DNA from: Acanthosepion esculentum
Taxonomy: Eukaryota; Mollusca; Cephalopoda; Sepiida; Sepiidae
Assembly: GCA_964036315.1 (NCBI GenBank)
Contig: OZ038517.1
Span: forward strand, 48,610,219-48,674,218
Reading direction: 5' to 3'
DNA length: 64,000 nt
Of this stretch, positions 53,560 to 64,000 are shown piece after piece (the first letter of the stretch is position 1; each line of letters starts with the position of its first letter). Position numbers and translations under genes: made by a program. Below the pieces are notes generated by a model. It made no database searches. It saw only the letters and a list, made by a program, of their open reading frames with translations, and was not told the DNA's origin.

Positions 53560-55140
53560 CGAGCGGAACAAAGAAAGGAAAAACGGAAAGAAAGGAAGAA
53601 AGGGCGGAAGGAAGAAATGAAAGGAAGAATTGAAGGAAAGGGCGGGCGGAAGGAAGAATAGAAAGAAAGAAAGAAAGGGCGGGCGGAAGGAAGAATAGAA
53701 AGAAAGAAAGAAAGAAAGGGCGGGCGGAAGGAAGAATAGAAAGAAAGAAAGAAAGGGCGGGCGGAAGGAAGAATAGAAAGAAAGGGCGGGCGGAAGGAAG
53801 AATAGAAAGAAAGAAAGGGCGGGCGGAAGGAAGAATAGAAAGAAAGGGCGGGCGGAAGGAAGAATAGAAAGAAAGAAAGAAAGGGCGGGCGGAAGGAAGG
53901 AAGAATAGAAAGAAAGAAAGAAAGGGCGGGCGGAAGGAAGGAAGAATAGAAAGAAAGAAAGAAAGGGCGGGCGGAAGGAAGGAAGAATAGAAAGAAAGAA
54001 AGAAAGAAAGGGCGGGCGGAAGGAAGGAAGAATAGAAAGAAAGAAAGAAAGAAAGGGCGGGCGGAAGGAAGGAAGGAAGAATAGAAAGAAAGAAAGAAAG
54101 GGCGGGCGGAAGGAAGGAAGAATAGAAAGAAAGAAAGAAAGGGCGGGCGGAAGGAAGGAAGAATAGAAAGAAAGAAAGAAAGGGCGGGCGGAAGGAAGGA
54201 AGAATAGAAAGAAAGAAAGAAAGAAAGGGCGGGCGGAAGGAAGGAAGAATAGAAAGAAAGAAAGAAAGAAAGGGCGGGCGGAAGGAAGGAAGAATAGAAA
54301 GAAAGAAAGAAAGAAAGGGCGGGCGGAAGGAAGGAAGAATAGAAAGAAAGAAAGAAAGAAAGGGCGGGCGGAAGGAAGGAAGAATAGAAAGAAAGAAAGA
54401 AAGAAAGGGCGGGCGGAAGGAAGGAAGAATAGAAAGAAAGAAAGAAAGAAAGGGCGGGCGGAAGGAAGGAAGAATAGAAAGAAAGAAAGAAAGAAAGGGC
54501 GGGCGGAAGGAAGGAAGAATAGAAAGAAAGAAAGAAAGAAAGGGCGGGCGGAAGGAAGGAAGAATAGAAAGAAAGAAAGAAAGAAAGGGCGGGCGGAAGG
54601 AAGGAAGAATAGAAAGAAAGAAAGAAAGAAAGGGCGGGCGGAAGGAAGGAAGAATAGAAAGAAAGAAAGAAAGAAAGGGCGGGCGGAAGGAAGGAAGAAT
54701 AGAAAGAAAGAAAGAAAGAAAGGGCGGGCGGAAGGAAGGAAGAATAGAAAGAAAGAAAGAAAGAAAGGGCGGGCGGAAGGAAGGAAGAATAGAAAGAAAG
54801 AAAGAAAGAAAGGGCGGGCGGAAGGAAGGAAGAATAGAAAGAAAGAAAGAAAGAAAGGGCGGGCGGAAGGAAGGAAGAATAGAAAGAAAGAAAGAAAGAA
54901 AGGGCGGGCGGAAGGAAGGAAGAATAGAAAGAAAGAAAGAAAGAAAGGGCGGGCGGAAGGAAGGAAGAATAGAAAGAAAGAAAGAAAGAAAGGGCGGGCG
55001 GAAGGAAGGAAGAATAGAAAGAAAGAAAGAAAGAAAGGGCGGGCGGAAGGAAGGAAGAATAGAAAGAAAGAAAGAAAGGGCGGGCGGAAGGAAGAATAGA
55101 AAGAAAGAAAGAAAGGGCGGGCGGAAGGAAGAACGGAAAG
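53560..55140. repeat. Homopurine minisatellite, 33-49 bp units
   Basis: The unit is GGGCGGGCGGAAGGAAGGAA, GAATAGAAAGAAAG, then 1-4 further GAAA. From about 54185 to 55050 the period is a constant 45 bp. To the left the number of GAAA (1-4) and GGAA (1-3) units varies. Only the C in GGGCGGGCGG and the T in GAATAG break the purine run. Such strand-asymmetric tracts can form triplex (H-DNA). Confidence 0.92.
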
Positions 55141-56564
55141 AAAGAAAGAGCCTAAGAAAGGGCGGAAGGATGAACGTAAAGAAAGAAGGAAAGAATGAAA
55201 AGGAAGAAAGAGCCTAAGAAAGGAAGGAACGTATAACAGGACAAAGAAAAGAACGGAAGAAAAAAAATAAGGGAAAAAGAAAGGTAAAAGAAGAACAAGA
55301 AGGAGGAACGGAAGAATGAAGGAGAAAAGATGGAAAGAAGTACGAGGAAAAACGCAAAGAAGGGATTGGGGAAAGTAAAAACGAGGAAAAAAAGAAATAA
55401 AAACAGGACAGGAAAAAGTAAATTATATCAAAAGGGAGAATAAGAAAGGAATAAAGTCGGGTGGGTAAATTAAAAAAAAAATAAATAAATAAGCGAGGAA
55501 ACAAATAAAGCACAAATACGAAAATAAATTTGTATGGAAAAGAAGAAAATGGGGAAGAAAATAAAATGGCAAACACAAATAAAGATGGCGGCTGAAAATG
55601 ATTAGCAGACAGACTTCTTTTTTTTCAAAAGACAAAGAAAATACTGTAAACTAAAAGCAGAGAAAGACATAAAAAAATTGAAACAAGGAAAAAGATCAAA
55701 TAGTACGAAAAGGAAAAAAAAACGAAAACATTTGCATAAAATTAATGGCAGTTATCGTAAGTTCTCTTATTGTCCACTTAGCAATGGTCAACATCCAATC
55801 TGAGCTAATTAAACCACAGTTCAGAAGATTCCAAAGATACGGCTTAAAGGACTTCACCTCTGACTAGTTTAATCGGGGCTGGAAGGTGCGAGTGGTTGAC
55901 GAAACCTTTGTTTATTTGTTTATCTTCACAACACGAACACTTTCTGCTCTCACTTGATTTGTCACAGGGAAAAATTTATTAGTGAGATGTTTTCAATGGC
56001 TCTTGTCACCTCCTTTCAGCCATGTTTGGAGTGTTTCTTTACTTTATCTCTGACTTTTCCAGGTTTTTATTTTTTTTTCACCACCCTATATTTTTATTTT
56101 CTGAAAATCTATTTTTTTTCACTGTCTAATCTTTAATTAGGCTTTCCAGCTGGACACGATTGTTTATTCTGTTTGTGATTCTCACTTCGCCATTTGTCAT
56201 TTCATTACCGTTGATGACAAAGTTTTCTATGGTTTGTTTTCGGCTTTTTTTGCCGTTTTCTGGTCGTCTGCTGGCAACAAATAATTGATGTCTTTTCATG
56301 AAATATATCGAGAAGTTATCACATTGGGTGGGAAGAAAAGGCGATAAATTTCAGCAGGAATTCGGCATTATTTGAGCAGAAATATTAATTTTATTAGAAC
56401 TTGGTGTATGAAATTTAAAAATCAAAAAGTATTTCTAACCGTGCTTTGTTTTTCAGGAAAAAAAAATATTTGAAGATCGTTTTTTTTTCTTTACTTTAAA
56501 AAAAAGAATCTATTGCGGGGTGGGGGCATCGCGGTTCTCCATAACTTCATTTATTTTGTAATCT
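55141..56564. other. Purine-rich then T-rich unassigned sequence
   Basis: Purine-rich until about 55730, then ordinary AT-rich DNA. The 120-codon minus frame at 55214-55576 is Phe/Ser-rich low complexity from the purine bias. No gene recognised. Confidence 0.4.
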
Positions 56565-57000
56565 TCTTCCACGTCCCTTCAAGACATAGGTCATCATAGC
56601 TCTCCACAACTTCCTATCTCATGTGGTTGTTAGCAGTTTTTCCGTTCCTCAATTCGCCATCGATTCATACAAATCGTCAGTTAAGTGGCTTGCTGCCTTC
56701 CTCTATATCTCTTGTACTCAGTATGCCCTGTGAGTGTTAAATTTTCCAAGCCCTCTTCCTTTATAGTGTGTTCAAAGAAATTCCCTGATTCTGAGTAGAA
56801 GTCTTCTGTTGCCATTTTCTTTGTCTTACTTATTGCTGCCTCACTCCGTTCAAGGAATTTTAATTATCCTTGTGTAGAACCACTGTCATTAGTCTTCGCC
56901 TCATCCGTGGGGAGATTGTCTAGCATTTACCGCCAACTAAGACGATGGATAACTCGTATCAATTAAGCACTCTTTTCTTCGTTTCTAATGAAATGAAATA
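56565..57000 (-). pseudogene. LINE RT C-terminal region (KLWRAMI family), old copy
   Basis: Plus-strand landmarks in antisense order: TCATAGCTCTCCACAACTTCC, GCCCTGTGAGTGTTAAATTT, TGTGTAGAACCACTG, TCATCCGTGGGGAGATTGTC and CACTCTTTTCTTCGTTTCTAA. These are the same order as in 18955-19300. Heavily frameshifted. Confidence 0.65.
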
Positions 57001-57790
57001 TTGTGTTTAAATGTGTATTACTTGTTTCGTCAATTAGTATCTTACCTTCATTTATTTATATATATATTTTTTTTTCCATATATATTACAGGTAATAATTT
57101 CATTTAAATCGTTTTACATCCATACTTATTCTACGCACTCTACAATCCAGGAATATTCCTAAAAGTTGATTATAAAAGGTTATATTAGCATCCCTTATTT
57201 TTCTTAGAGGAGATCACCACTTCTAAATTTTAACCCACAAAACACGTTCATTGATTACAAAATAAATAGTGGTAACCCCCAACATAAATAAATTCAATTC
57301 AACTTTAGAAATCTTATAGAAAAACCAAAAAATAACATTCCCAATTACTACTAGAACTAACTCTACAATTTTTACCTATTCAAATGTAATATAATCCCCT
57401 ATCTCTATCTTCCCTCCCCTACCTCTCAATCTTAGGACGCTTGTGAGATGATGTGCCTAAACTCTTGACCGATGTTTATCAGCGAAAAAAGTTTCACAGA
57501 CCAATCAACATTAAACAACCGGTCCATCCATCACCAAACTGCTATCAACAAGCACTATTGTTTCACTCCGATACCTATATATATATATATATATTTATGT
57601 ATATTTTTCATCTCAAACAAATGGAAAAAAGGAAGTGACGTTTCACATCCGGCTTGGCTACAAGCAGGATTGTTCATAACCATTTTCGACCCTCACCAGT
57701 CGATGTGCAGTTGAAATGCACTGAAACCATCTTTGTAGTGAGTAAAATGGTTTTGTCTATATGATAAAATTATAATATATATATATATAT
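57001..57790. other. Unassigned AT-rich sequence
   Basis: Short AT runs at about 57055, 57575 and 57775. No gene recognised. Confidence 0.4.
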
Positions 57791-58040
57791 ATGACTCTCC
57801 CGTCGAATTCGACGTATGAGGGTCAAGAAGATCAGTTCCTAGAAAACCAACAGCTCGACATTTGAGATTTCATTATTGTGGTGAAGTTTTTGTGCAGAAC
57901 CCTCCAAACTTTTTGAAGGACAGAATACAGGGACCTGGTGCACTAAGTGCCACAAGGTTCCCAAACGACCCTTTGAATTCAGAGTTGTCCTTCTAGATAA
58001 GTTGCCATCCAAGCCTATAGGACGCAGTCTGTAGCAATAA
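57791..58040 (-). mobile_element. SINE body, 5'-truncated
   Basis: Starts at the end of an (AT)n run with GACTCTCCCGTCGAATTCG and GTATGAGGGTCAAGAAG, and proceeds through AGGGACCTGGTGCACTAAG to GTTGCCATCCAAGCC. Collinear with 25213-25450. The tRNA head is missing. Confidence 0.75.
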
Positions 58041-59147
58041 TTCTTTCAAACATATTGCATTAAATAATATTGACAAGTTCTGTCTGTCTTTTTTTTTTGT
58101 TTAATTTTTCAAATTACCCAATTTATTGTTTTACGTTTTCGGTAAATTTGCTAAAGTTCCTATTTTGTAAAATAAAAATAAATAACAACTTTGGTAAATT
58201 TACCGATAACATAAAAGAACTTATTTGAAAACTTTGACAGGACTTGTCAATATTAGGTTTGAAATATATATATATAATAGACATCCTTTTATCTTGAGAG
58301 ATAAAAGTAGCGTATTGTTTGGTCAAAATTCAGTCATTTGGGGTGAGACTGGGGTTATCACTCCAGGATGTAGACCTGTGCGATGGTTTATGGAGGCCGT
58401 GCACTATTCAGACTGAATCGACCTCCTCTCGGCCATACTGACAAGAACCAAAGGAATACAAGGCATTACATTTGGGGACGGCTCGGTTGTCAGGAGTCAG
58501 GTCCGGCCCAGGAACCTCGGGCAAGCTGAACTTCACCGCCCTTACAAGTAGAAAAACTGAAATTGTAGAATAACGAGTTCATTACAGTATACAACTTAGT
58601 ACAAGCTAAGGAAAACACTCATTATGCCCGCGTCGTCTGCTCATTCATTTTTCTGTTACGGAGTTTGATCACCATGCAAGCTCGGTATTCCATGAAACGC
58701 TGTCAATTCCTGTTGTTCATCGCATTTGGAAGCTCATCCAGTCTTCATCCCGTGTCTGCAATCGAATGGTCAATGTATATCTTCTTTGATCGACCTTATG
58801 TTCTTTATCCACGGGATGGTATCCACATGAGAAGGCCTCCAGCAAGCTCGCCATTCCATAACATGCTGCTTCCATGTTCCTTGTAGGATACAGATTCGAT
58901 TCCTGTCAGAGTACTCACTTTCTCGGACATTCAGGCAGGTAAATGTAATTAATACTGATTTTTTTTAATAAATAATTGTATCTATAAAAATAACGTATAA
59001 ACAGAAAATATATTAGAGTAATTGTCGGATTTAGTCCATTTCATAATATAGATACTCCCAAGTATAGGATTGGTGTATATGGAATAAATTCCAATCACCA
59101 AAAAATACTATTCTTAAAGAGTGCTCAATACAGAGTAGAGCAAATAT
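58041..59147. other. Unassigned sequence
   Basis: 58300-58560 and 58640-58930 have balanced composition. A 73-codon plus frame at 58665 begins with a hydrophobic stretch (QFLLFIAFG), but no family is recognised. A GATTCGATTCC at about 58892 is box-B-like, so this could be SINE-derived. Confidence 0.3.
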
Positions 59148-59300
59148 AATTATTTATTCGAAAATTATAACATAAATATGTTATAAAATCACTGTGATGG
59201 TGTTGAATGTATATTCAATACCATCACTTGATAAGACATCAGAAGTGTTGAAACAAAATGGCTATTTCCTTTTGTAGTGATTTTTAACATATATTCTACA
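59148..59300. mobile_element. Rearranged foldback element (relative of 4151-4333)
   Basis: Shares TTATTCGAAAATTATAACAT and the block GTTGAAACAAAATGGCTATTT with the 4.2-kb element. The left arm is shortened and a small palindrome (TGATGGTGTTGAATG and its mirror) takes its place. Confidence 0.7.
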
Positions 59301-59301
59301 T

Positions 59302-59610
59302 CAATTCAACCCAAGCTAGGCAATAATGCCACTAAGTGACAACTGGGTACCTGGGAATGAATGATAGTGAGAAAACTTTATTGGGTAGAAAGAACAATAA
59401 AAGAACGGTTTTCAGGATGACAGAAGATTGCAACTGACAACGCGTTTCAAATTTTGAAGACTGTAGGTGGCAGAAAAGCAAAAAAACCGGAAGTGAGTTC
59501 CACAGGTGAGAAGTGCGAAAAAGAACTTAGTTACATATAGCTATTTCAACAGTAATACACCGGATGTAACAGCGAAATTGTCCAACCTACAAGATATTTA
59601 ATATCTAAAA
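59302..59610 (-). pseudogene. LINE 3' region with terminus
   Basis: The minus strand ends TTAGTGGCATTATTGCCTAGC, TTGGGTTGAATT, matching the LINE terminus GTGGCACTCCCGCCTTGC, TTGGGGTGAATT at 23280-23308. Inward, AGAACAATAAAAGAACGG and GTTCCACAGGTGAGAAG match 4500-4620 and 38025. Coding frames are lost. Confidence 0.55.
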
Positions 59611-59759
59611 AAAAAACAAAAAACTAATTCAGTTTCTTCTTTCCAGGTTTTCAGATAAAACGTTCAGCCATCTTGACACTATTTATCGTAAGAATCACTG
59701 AAAAACACTTTGAGTTATTCGGTTAGAAAGTGAACAGGTTCAAATAGTTCTGTGTCAAC
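59611..59759. other. Unassigned sequence
   Basis: Nothing recognised. Confidence 0.35.
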
Positions 59760-60205
59760 TCCACTATGTCTTACCAACTGAATAATGGTGAGAAGAAAAA
59801 AAAAAGTCATTCAGTCCTTCAGCAGTGGTACCAACATTCATACTCTGGCTTCCATTATCTAAGTCCGTTCAAGAGCCATCAAGAGAACAGTGAATAAGTT
59901 TGAAAACGATGGAACAGTACAGAGGAAAACTGGATCAGGAGATCACAGCAGGAAGAGGGATCATCTTTTTTTCAACTTTGAGCTAAAAAGATCAATTAGA
60001 AAAATCCAACTCAATTCATAAGACGTTTGGCACGTGTGAGAAGAGTTTCAGCTATGACCATACAAAGAGCGGTGAAAGAAGACTTGTAAATGAAATCGTC
60101 CATGAAACCTGTGAGGCAGCTTGTTACTCTAGGACAGAAAGTTAGAAGGTCAGAGAGGGTGAAGATCATCGTGAATAAGTTGGAAAATGATCCTGGAATA
60201 ATATA
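59760..60205 (+). pseudogene. Tc1/mariner-like transposase N-terminal (HTH) relic
   Basis: Plus-strand pieces in order: RAIKRTVNKFENDGTVQRKT and GSGDHSRKR (about 59870-59960), IRRLARVRRVSAMTIQRAVK and EDL (about 60020-60088), KSSMKPVRQLVTLGQKVRR and VKIIVNKLENDPG (60093-60200). This is the tandem helix-turn-helix DNA-binding domain and linker of a Tc1/mariner-superfamily transposase. Frames shift between pieces, and there is at least one internal stop (TAA or TAG). The catalytic domain does not follow, and the AT run at 60200 and the MITE at 60216 come next. Confidence 0.7.
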
Positions 60206-60215
60206 TATATATATA

Positions 60216-60283
60216 CAGTGTAACCCGGATATAAGAGAGTTGTCGGGACCGGAGAAGAAGTCTCTTATATCCGGGTTACACTG
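60216..60283. mobile_element. 68-bp MITE with 23-bp perfect TIRs
   Basis: CAGTGTAACCCGGATATAAG and AGA at the left, with its exact reverse complement at the right. The 22-bp spacer contains TGTCGGGACCGG. It is flanked by ATA on both sides (60213-60215, 60284-60286). The CAGTG start suggests the pogo/Tigger group. Confidence 0.85.
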
Positions 60284-60591
60284 ATATGAACTTTATTTCA
60301 ATCCATTAGATTGCGATCCTTAGCTATGATTAATTAATAATGAACATGTCATTTTCGTTTATGACCGATTTCATCACAATTCTTCGATTAAGCTTAGTGA
60401 GTAATTATACATTCTTATTGCCCAAAGCAGAGTCCAGTAGTGTTATAAAAACCTCGGAGATTTTCAGTAAGTTATCTTTAATCATTTATAAGATACAACG
60501 GTTTAAAGCTTAATCTGAGAAATGGACAATTTTTGCTTTACATGATTTGTACAATTTTACTGTTAAACCCTCTCTCTGACGCCCACTCTCT

Positions 60592-60596
<5 letters not shown>
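60284..60596. other. Unassigned sequence
   Basis: AT-rich. Nothing recognised. Confidence 0.4.

Positions 60597-60637
<41 letters not shown>
60597..60637. repeat. (AT)n microsatellite
   Basis: A pure AT run followed by ACACACACCC. Confidence 0.9.
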
Positions 60638-60639
<2 letters not shown>

Positions 60640-60643
<4 letters not shown>

Positions 60644-60870
60644 CCTCCCCCAGACAAAAAATGAATGTACATATGGCGGCTAGTTAGGACTTCATAGAGA
60701 CTTTGAGGTATTATGGTGGCTGTAGTAAGAATGATGGGCAAGAATGTGTTGTTTTGATGTCAAGAATAATGTGTTATGTTTGGGTCAGGAATCGTGGCTA
60801 GCTAATCTCAAGACAAATTGAAGACCAGCCTTTCCTTATCATTTCTTTTGGCCTTGTGCCACACTTTTGT
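60640..60870 (+). repeat. Interspersed repeat, copy 2 (with 32166-32410)
   Basis: ACCCTCCCCCAGAC, GTACATATGGCGGCTAGTTAG, GAGGTATTATGGTGGC, AAGAATGTGTTGTTTTG and GTGGCTAGCTAA, in the order of the 32-kb copy. Confidence 0.65.
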
Positions 60871-60889
60871 ATTTTCAAAATAAATATTA

Positions 60890-61165
60890 CTCTCCTCTAT
60901 GTTACCGCAACTTTGTGAATTTAAGCGAAGTACTAGATTGGCGGCAAGGTCTCATCATTTTTCATCATCTTCTTTTCTCGCACTTCTCGTTCGTGGAACT
61001 ACCTTCCGGCTTCTTGATTTCCAGTCAATTTTGATCTTCAAAATTTTAAATGCAATGCAAATCATTATCTTCTGTCTTCTTAATAATGATTTGATTTTAT
61101 TCTCTTGCATGAATACCTTACATCTGAGTGACTTTATTGCCTTGCTTGAGGTGAGATGATTAAAA
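60890..61165 (+). pseudogene. LINE RT C-terminal end with 3' terminus (Jockey/CR1-like type)
   Basis: The plus-strand frame starts LPQLCEFKRSTRLAARSHHF, matching VPRLHEFKRSTRQASLPHPF of the 38-kb copy. It then reads VRGTTFRLLDF (for RTSRLWNSLPFS) and ILIFKILNAMQI. The 3' end GAGTGACTTTATTGCCTTGC, TTGAGGTGAGATG is the family terminus. 5'-truncated. Confidence 0.65.
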
Positions 61166-61530
61166 ACATTTTATGTATTTCTGTATTTAAAGCAAAATCG
61201 TTTTTCACTGCTTTCGTATAATAAATAGTTTACAGCAATTTTTTAGCTGCGAGGAAAAACGGAAAAGGCATATTAGAGAGGCTGTTTTCAGTGTGAAAGA
61301 AAGAGAGAAACGATAGATGTGTTGATAACACTCTCGTGCGTTTATCGTCTACCTCGGTGAAATGGAAAACTTTTTCATTTCCAAATCTTTACATGCAATA
61401 AGTTATAATTAACTGATTTTTTGACTGAAATATTCTCTGTATAAATCCGTTCAATGTGATTACCAAAGTTATTTTGAAAAACGTAAGTGATTTTTCCTTT
61501 TTTTTTTTTCTATTATGATCTTGACATATC
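61166..61530. other. Unassigned sequence
   Basis: Nothing recognised. Confidence 0.35.
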
Positions 61531-61534
61531 GATT

Positions 61535-61630
61535 TACCCATTTAATGAAAGAATAGAAATAGTAAGGAGTGTAAGACAAGGATGTGTTTTCTCACCGGAC
61601 TTATTCAACTTTTATTTATTAAACAAACAG
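61535..61630 (+). pseudogene. LINE reverse-transcriptase palm fragment
   Basis: Translates as FNERIEIVRSVRQGCVFSPD and LFNFYLL. The RQGC.LSP.LFN.Y block is the conserved motif between finger and palm of LINE reverse transcriptases. Only about 30 codons remain. Confidence 0.65.
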
Positions 61631-62240
61631 TGACTGTTCCCTTGTCATCAAAATGATAACATAGAATTGATTTTTTTTCTAAATGACATGTTGAAGAGCA
61701 GCGCTACATTAACCAAGGCATTTTGTTGAGACAGAAAATTATCTCTCCTCTTTAGGATAAAAGGAAGCTGGTTGGCAATAAGCAAGGAAACTAATCTAAT
61801 CTGTGTGATGTAGAATATAATGAATTAACAAAAAATAAATAAATAGCATCCGAACTCTTAATTTGGAAGTTGGGAATCAACCATTTGGAATCCTTGAAGG
61901 TGCAAGAAAAATTAATGAAGATTGCTTTCATCACAAAGAAATATCTGCTGAGGGTCGAAATTTTTTTTTTAGCCGTCGTACGTTTGCCATGAGTATGAGT
62001 CGGAAATCTAAAAATGAACACAATCATATATTCGATGAACGGTAATAGGTTAATGGGATTACTTTGGCCCTGTGGGAGAGTGTCAGGAAATATCCGAAAT
62101 AATTGTCACTTTTTTTTTTTTTTAGCTGATTGGGTACATTTTAGACCGTGTAAGTCATCGACTTTTCAGGTGACGTATTTAGCTTTATACTTGCGCTGGG
62201 AAAAGTTTACTCTGCTTAATTTTCATTTTCTTTTGTTCAT
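61631..62240. other. Unassigned sequence
   Basis: No gene recognised. The T run at 62110-62125 and flanks have no clear structure. Confidence 0.35.
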
Positions 62241-62545
62241 TTATTTATTTTGGGGGGGGGATGTTTGTTTTGTTTTTTTTTGGATGTTTGTGTTTTTTTT
62301 TTGTTGTTTTTTTGGAGGTTTGTTTTTTATGTTTTTTTTGTTTTTTTTTGGATGTTTGTTTTTTTTTTTTTTTTTGGATGTATTTATTTTTATATTTTTT
62401 TAATTTTTTTTTTTTGGGATGTTTGTTAATTTTTTTTTATTTATTTTGGCTGTTTGCTAATTATTTTTATTTATTTTGGATGTTTGTTAATTTTTTTTAT
62501 TTATTTTGGATGTTTGTTAATTTTTATGTATTTATTTATTTTATT
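62241..62545. repeat. T-rich degenerate repeat with GGATGTTTGTT
   Basis: GGATGTTTGTT recurs about ten times at 20-40 bp spacing within T tracts of 8-18. Derived frames are Phe-rich low complexity. Confidence 0.75.
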
Positions 62546-63065
62546 CTCTCTCTCTCCATCACACACACACACAGGTTTTTTGTTTTGTCTTTTTAACGGT
62601 AGTAGTTTGGCAGAAAACTGGACCTGGGCTAAAATTAAGTGGCAACAAATGTCGAGGGACTCCAGAACACGTGGTGGTTTCTCCTACAATGTGGGACGTA
62701 GCTTCTAACCCTGCCGGAGTCACGAACTGTTGCTTTGCGGAATCGACTTCCAAGAGGATGCTTCCCCAATCACTATAATCTTAACCTATTCAAGTCTAGG
62801 GTCAACCGTTATATTCCCCACATATCGGCATAAACTGTGCTTCTTATTCTGTAACCCTCTATACCTTAGTGTTTTTGGGGCCCTGTACACGGTGAACATC
62901 ATTGCAAAAAGAAAATAACATTTTTAAGTTTTCCCAAGGGTATTGGCTGGTAGACGTTATCCACACTGTTTTCAATTAAAAAAAGATTTCAAACACTGGT
63001 ATCGACTAAAATACCCTTTGAAGTAATAAAAATGTTAGATTAAAACGAATCCATTATTACTTCAG
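62546..63065. other. Unassigned, part possibly SINE-derived
   Basis: CT and CA runs at 62546-62575. 62590-62770 has balanced composition and recalls a repeat body but no second copy was found in the window. Confidence 0.3.
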
Positions 63066-63092
63066 AAATTATATATATATATATATATATAA

Positions 63093-63556
63093 TAGCTAGC
63101 CACTCCTATTCGAAGATACCCGTCTACTCGGGTGGCTAGCTAATCCCTAATTCAGACGCTCGTTCAGGCACATTTGTGTTTGTTCAACACCCACAGAGCT
63201 CACCTGTGGTTTATACTGCAACTATGCTGAGCAGACCTTAGTTACAGTTACTGGGAAAGAGCGTGTTATCTAGCGTGATCAACAATCCGAACAGCTAACA
63301 CACTCAAATCCTCGGTCATGATGACTTGTGACTTTGTGCTAGCACAGCTTGAGTGTTCTGCGTACCCAATTTCACTCATAAGGCTTGAGTCAATCCGTGG
63401 TATGGTTTGCAGACACTTTCCAAAGGTGCCGCACAATGGGATCGCCCCCTCTCCAGACCGATAACATCAAGAAGTCTCCTTCCTGACATATCAACCGTAG
63501 TCAGATTCGAACTCAGGTCTCATGGTCACAAAGCGAACGTTCTAACCACTTTGATA
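63093..63556 (-). mobile_element. tRNA-derived SINE, third family
   Basis: On the minus strand the head is at about 63553-63490: box-A-like 'GTGGTTAGAACGTTCGC' and box-B-like GAGTTCGAATC. A body of about 400 bp follows, ending at GCTAGCCACCCGAGTAGACG and then GGCTAGCTATTATA beside an (AT)n run (63070-63092). No target duplication could be fixed. Long for a SINE, so it may be composite. Confidence 0.6.
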
Positions 63557-63593
63557 TATATATATATATGTCTATATTTCTGAGATGAGGTAT

Positions 63594-63770
63594 TATGTAC
63601 AGTATTTACATTATTCGGACTATTGTCCTCATCTTTGTCGCCATATTTGTCACAACGTTTCGGCCGAAATTCCAACCACCTGAAGAAGGCCGGAGCGTAC
63701 AACGGCCGAAACGTTGTGACAAATATGGCGACAAAGATGAGGACAATAGTCCGAATAATGTAAATACTAT
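63594..63770. mobile_element. Inverted pair of cephalopod-type SINE tails
   Basis: The left copy (63575-63666, minus) ends GTCACAACGTTTCGGCCG. The right copy (63667-63770, plus) has ACCACCTGAAGAAGGCCGG and GGCCGAAACGTTGTGAC. About 65 bp of the two are exact reverse complements around a 36-bp loop. (AT)n lies on both outer sides (63553-63570, 63769-63791). Confidence 0.8.
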
Positions 63771-63792
63771 ATATATATATATATATATATGA

Positions 63793-64000
63793 GGTTATAG
63801 TAGTTCCAACGAGAGAAATGTGTGTATATTAATCCGTGTTAAAAAGGTAAAAGAAAAAAAACTTTAACTTTTATTTTCCTGAAAAAGAATTAACATTAAA
63901 AACAAAAATGAAATAAAACTACAGTAAAAGTCCACCAATGATTAAATTGAAAAAAATAAAAAAAATTCAAAAGAATTTTTTAAAGAAATAAACGGAAAAA
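63793..64000. other. A-rich unassigned sequence
   Basis: A-rich to the window end. Nothing recognised. Confidence 0.4.

Noticed and set aside
58665..58886. Secreted peptide with a signal-like hydrophobic start
   Set aside because: Only a weak hydrophobic stretch, no recognisable mature peptide, and a box-B-like motif just downstream points to repeat origin.
62014..62596. Phe-rich membrane protein frames
   Set aside because: Low-complexity translation of T-rich repeats.

Overview
The window looks like a gene-poor, repeat-saturated stretch of a metazoan nuclear genome, most likely a cephalopod mollusc and probably an octopus. That assignment is an inference. It rests on AT-rich DNA packed with (AT)n and GATA microsatellites, on tRNA-headed SINEs whose tails carry a 'GGCCGAAACGTTGTG' motif of the kind I associate with cephalopod genomes, and on repeated decayed copies of one non-LTR retrotransposon. 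I found no complete host protein-coding gene, no rRNA or genuine tRNA gene, no CRISPR array and no bacterial-type operon. The longest open frames (up to about 900 codons near 47-50 kb) come from a tandem repeat whose period is a multiple of three and are not credible genes. One possible host exon lies near 16.4 kb on the minus strand.

Layout. 0-5.5 kb: a pogo/Tigger-like DNA transposon, AT arrays, a GATA array bracketed by two SINE heads, and two large palindromic foldbacks. 5.9-11 kb: LINE fragments, CTAT and GATA arrays in opposite orientation, a G-run minisatellite with a trimeric higher-order repeat, and a solo LTR with a perfect 5-bp target duplication. 11.4-20.1 kb: two minisatellites (about 149 bp and 105 bp units) made of pieces of one LINE's coding end, plus unrelated 88-bp and 67-bp arrays. 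21-26.8 kb: AT arrays, LINE 3' ends, SINEs, and a foldback whose arm is split by an 80-bp MADE1-like mariner MITE. 27-30.6 kb: a 35-bp satellite of about 100 copies, whose apparent pre-expansion counterpart lies at 40.5-40.7 kb. 31-46 kb: dense SINEs, LINE fragments, mariner and other MITEs, and a duplicated composite block of about 500 bp. 46.9-49.6 kb: the 45-bp array open on both strands. 50.2-55.1 kb: purine-rich arrays and transposase remnants. 55-64 kb: LINE and SINE relics, transposase relics, a small perfect TIR MITE, and an inverted pair of SINE tails.

How the parts relate. Retrotransposon ends appear to seed simple and tandem repeats. LINE and SINE 3' ends repeatedly abut (AT)n tracts, one LINE coding end has been amplified into two separate arrays, and several elements are nested. 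The most informative items are the pre-expansion and post-expansion pair for the 35-bp satellite, the LINE-derived minisatellites, and the datable nested insertion at 25 kb. Coordinates of diverged repeats are approximate to about 10-30 bp. All family calls were made by eye from sequence and motifs, with no database search.
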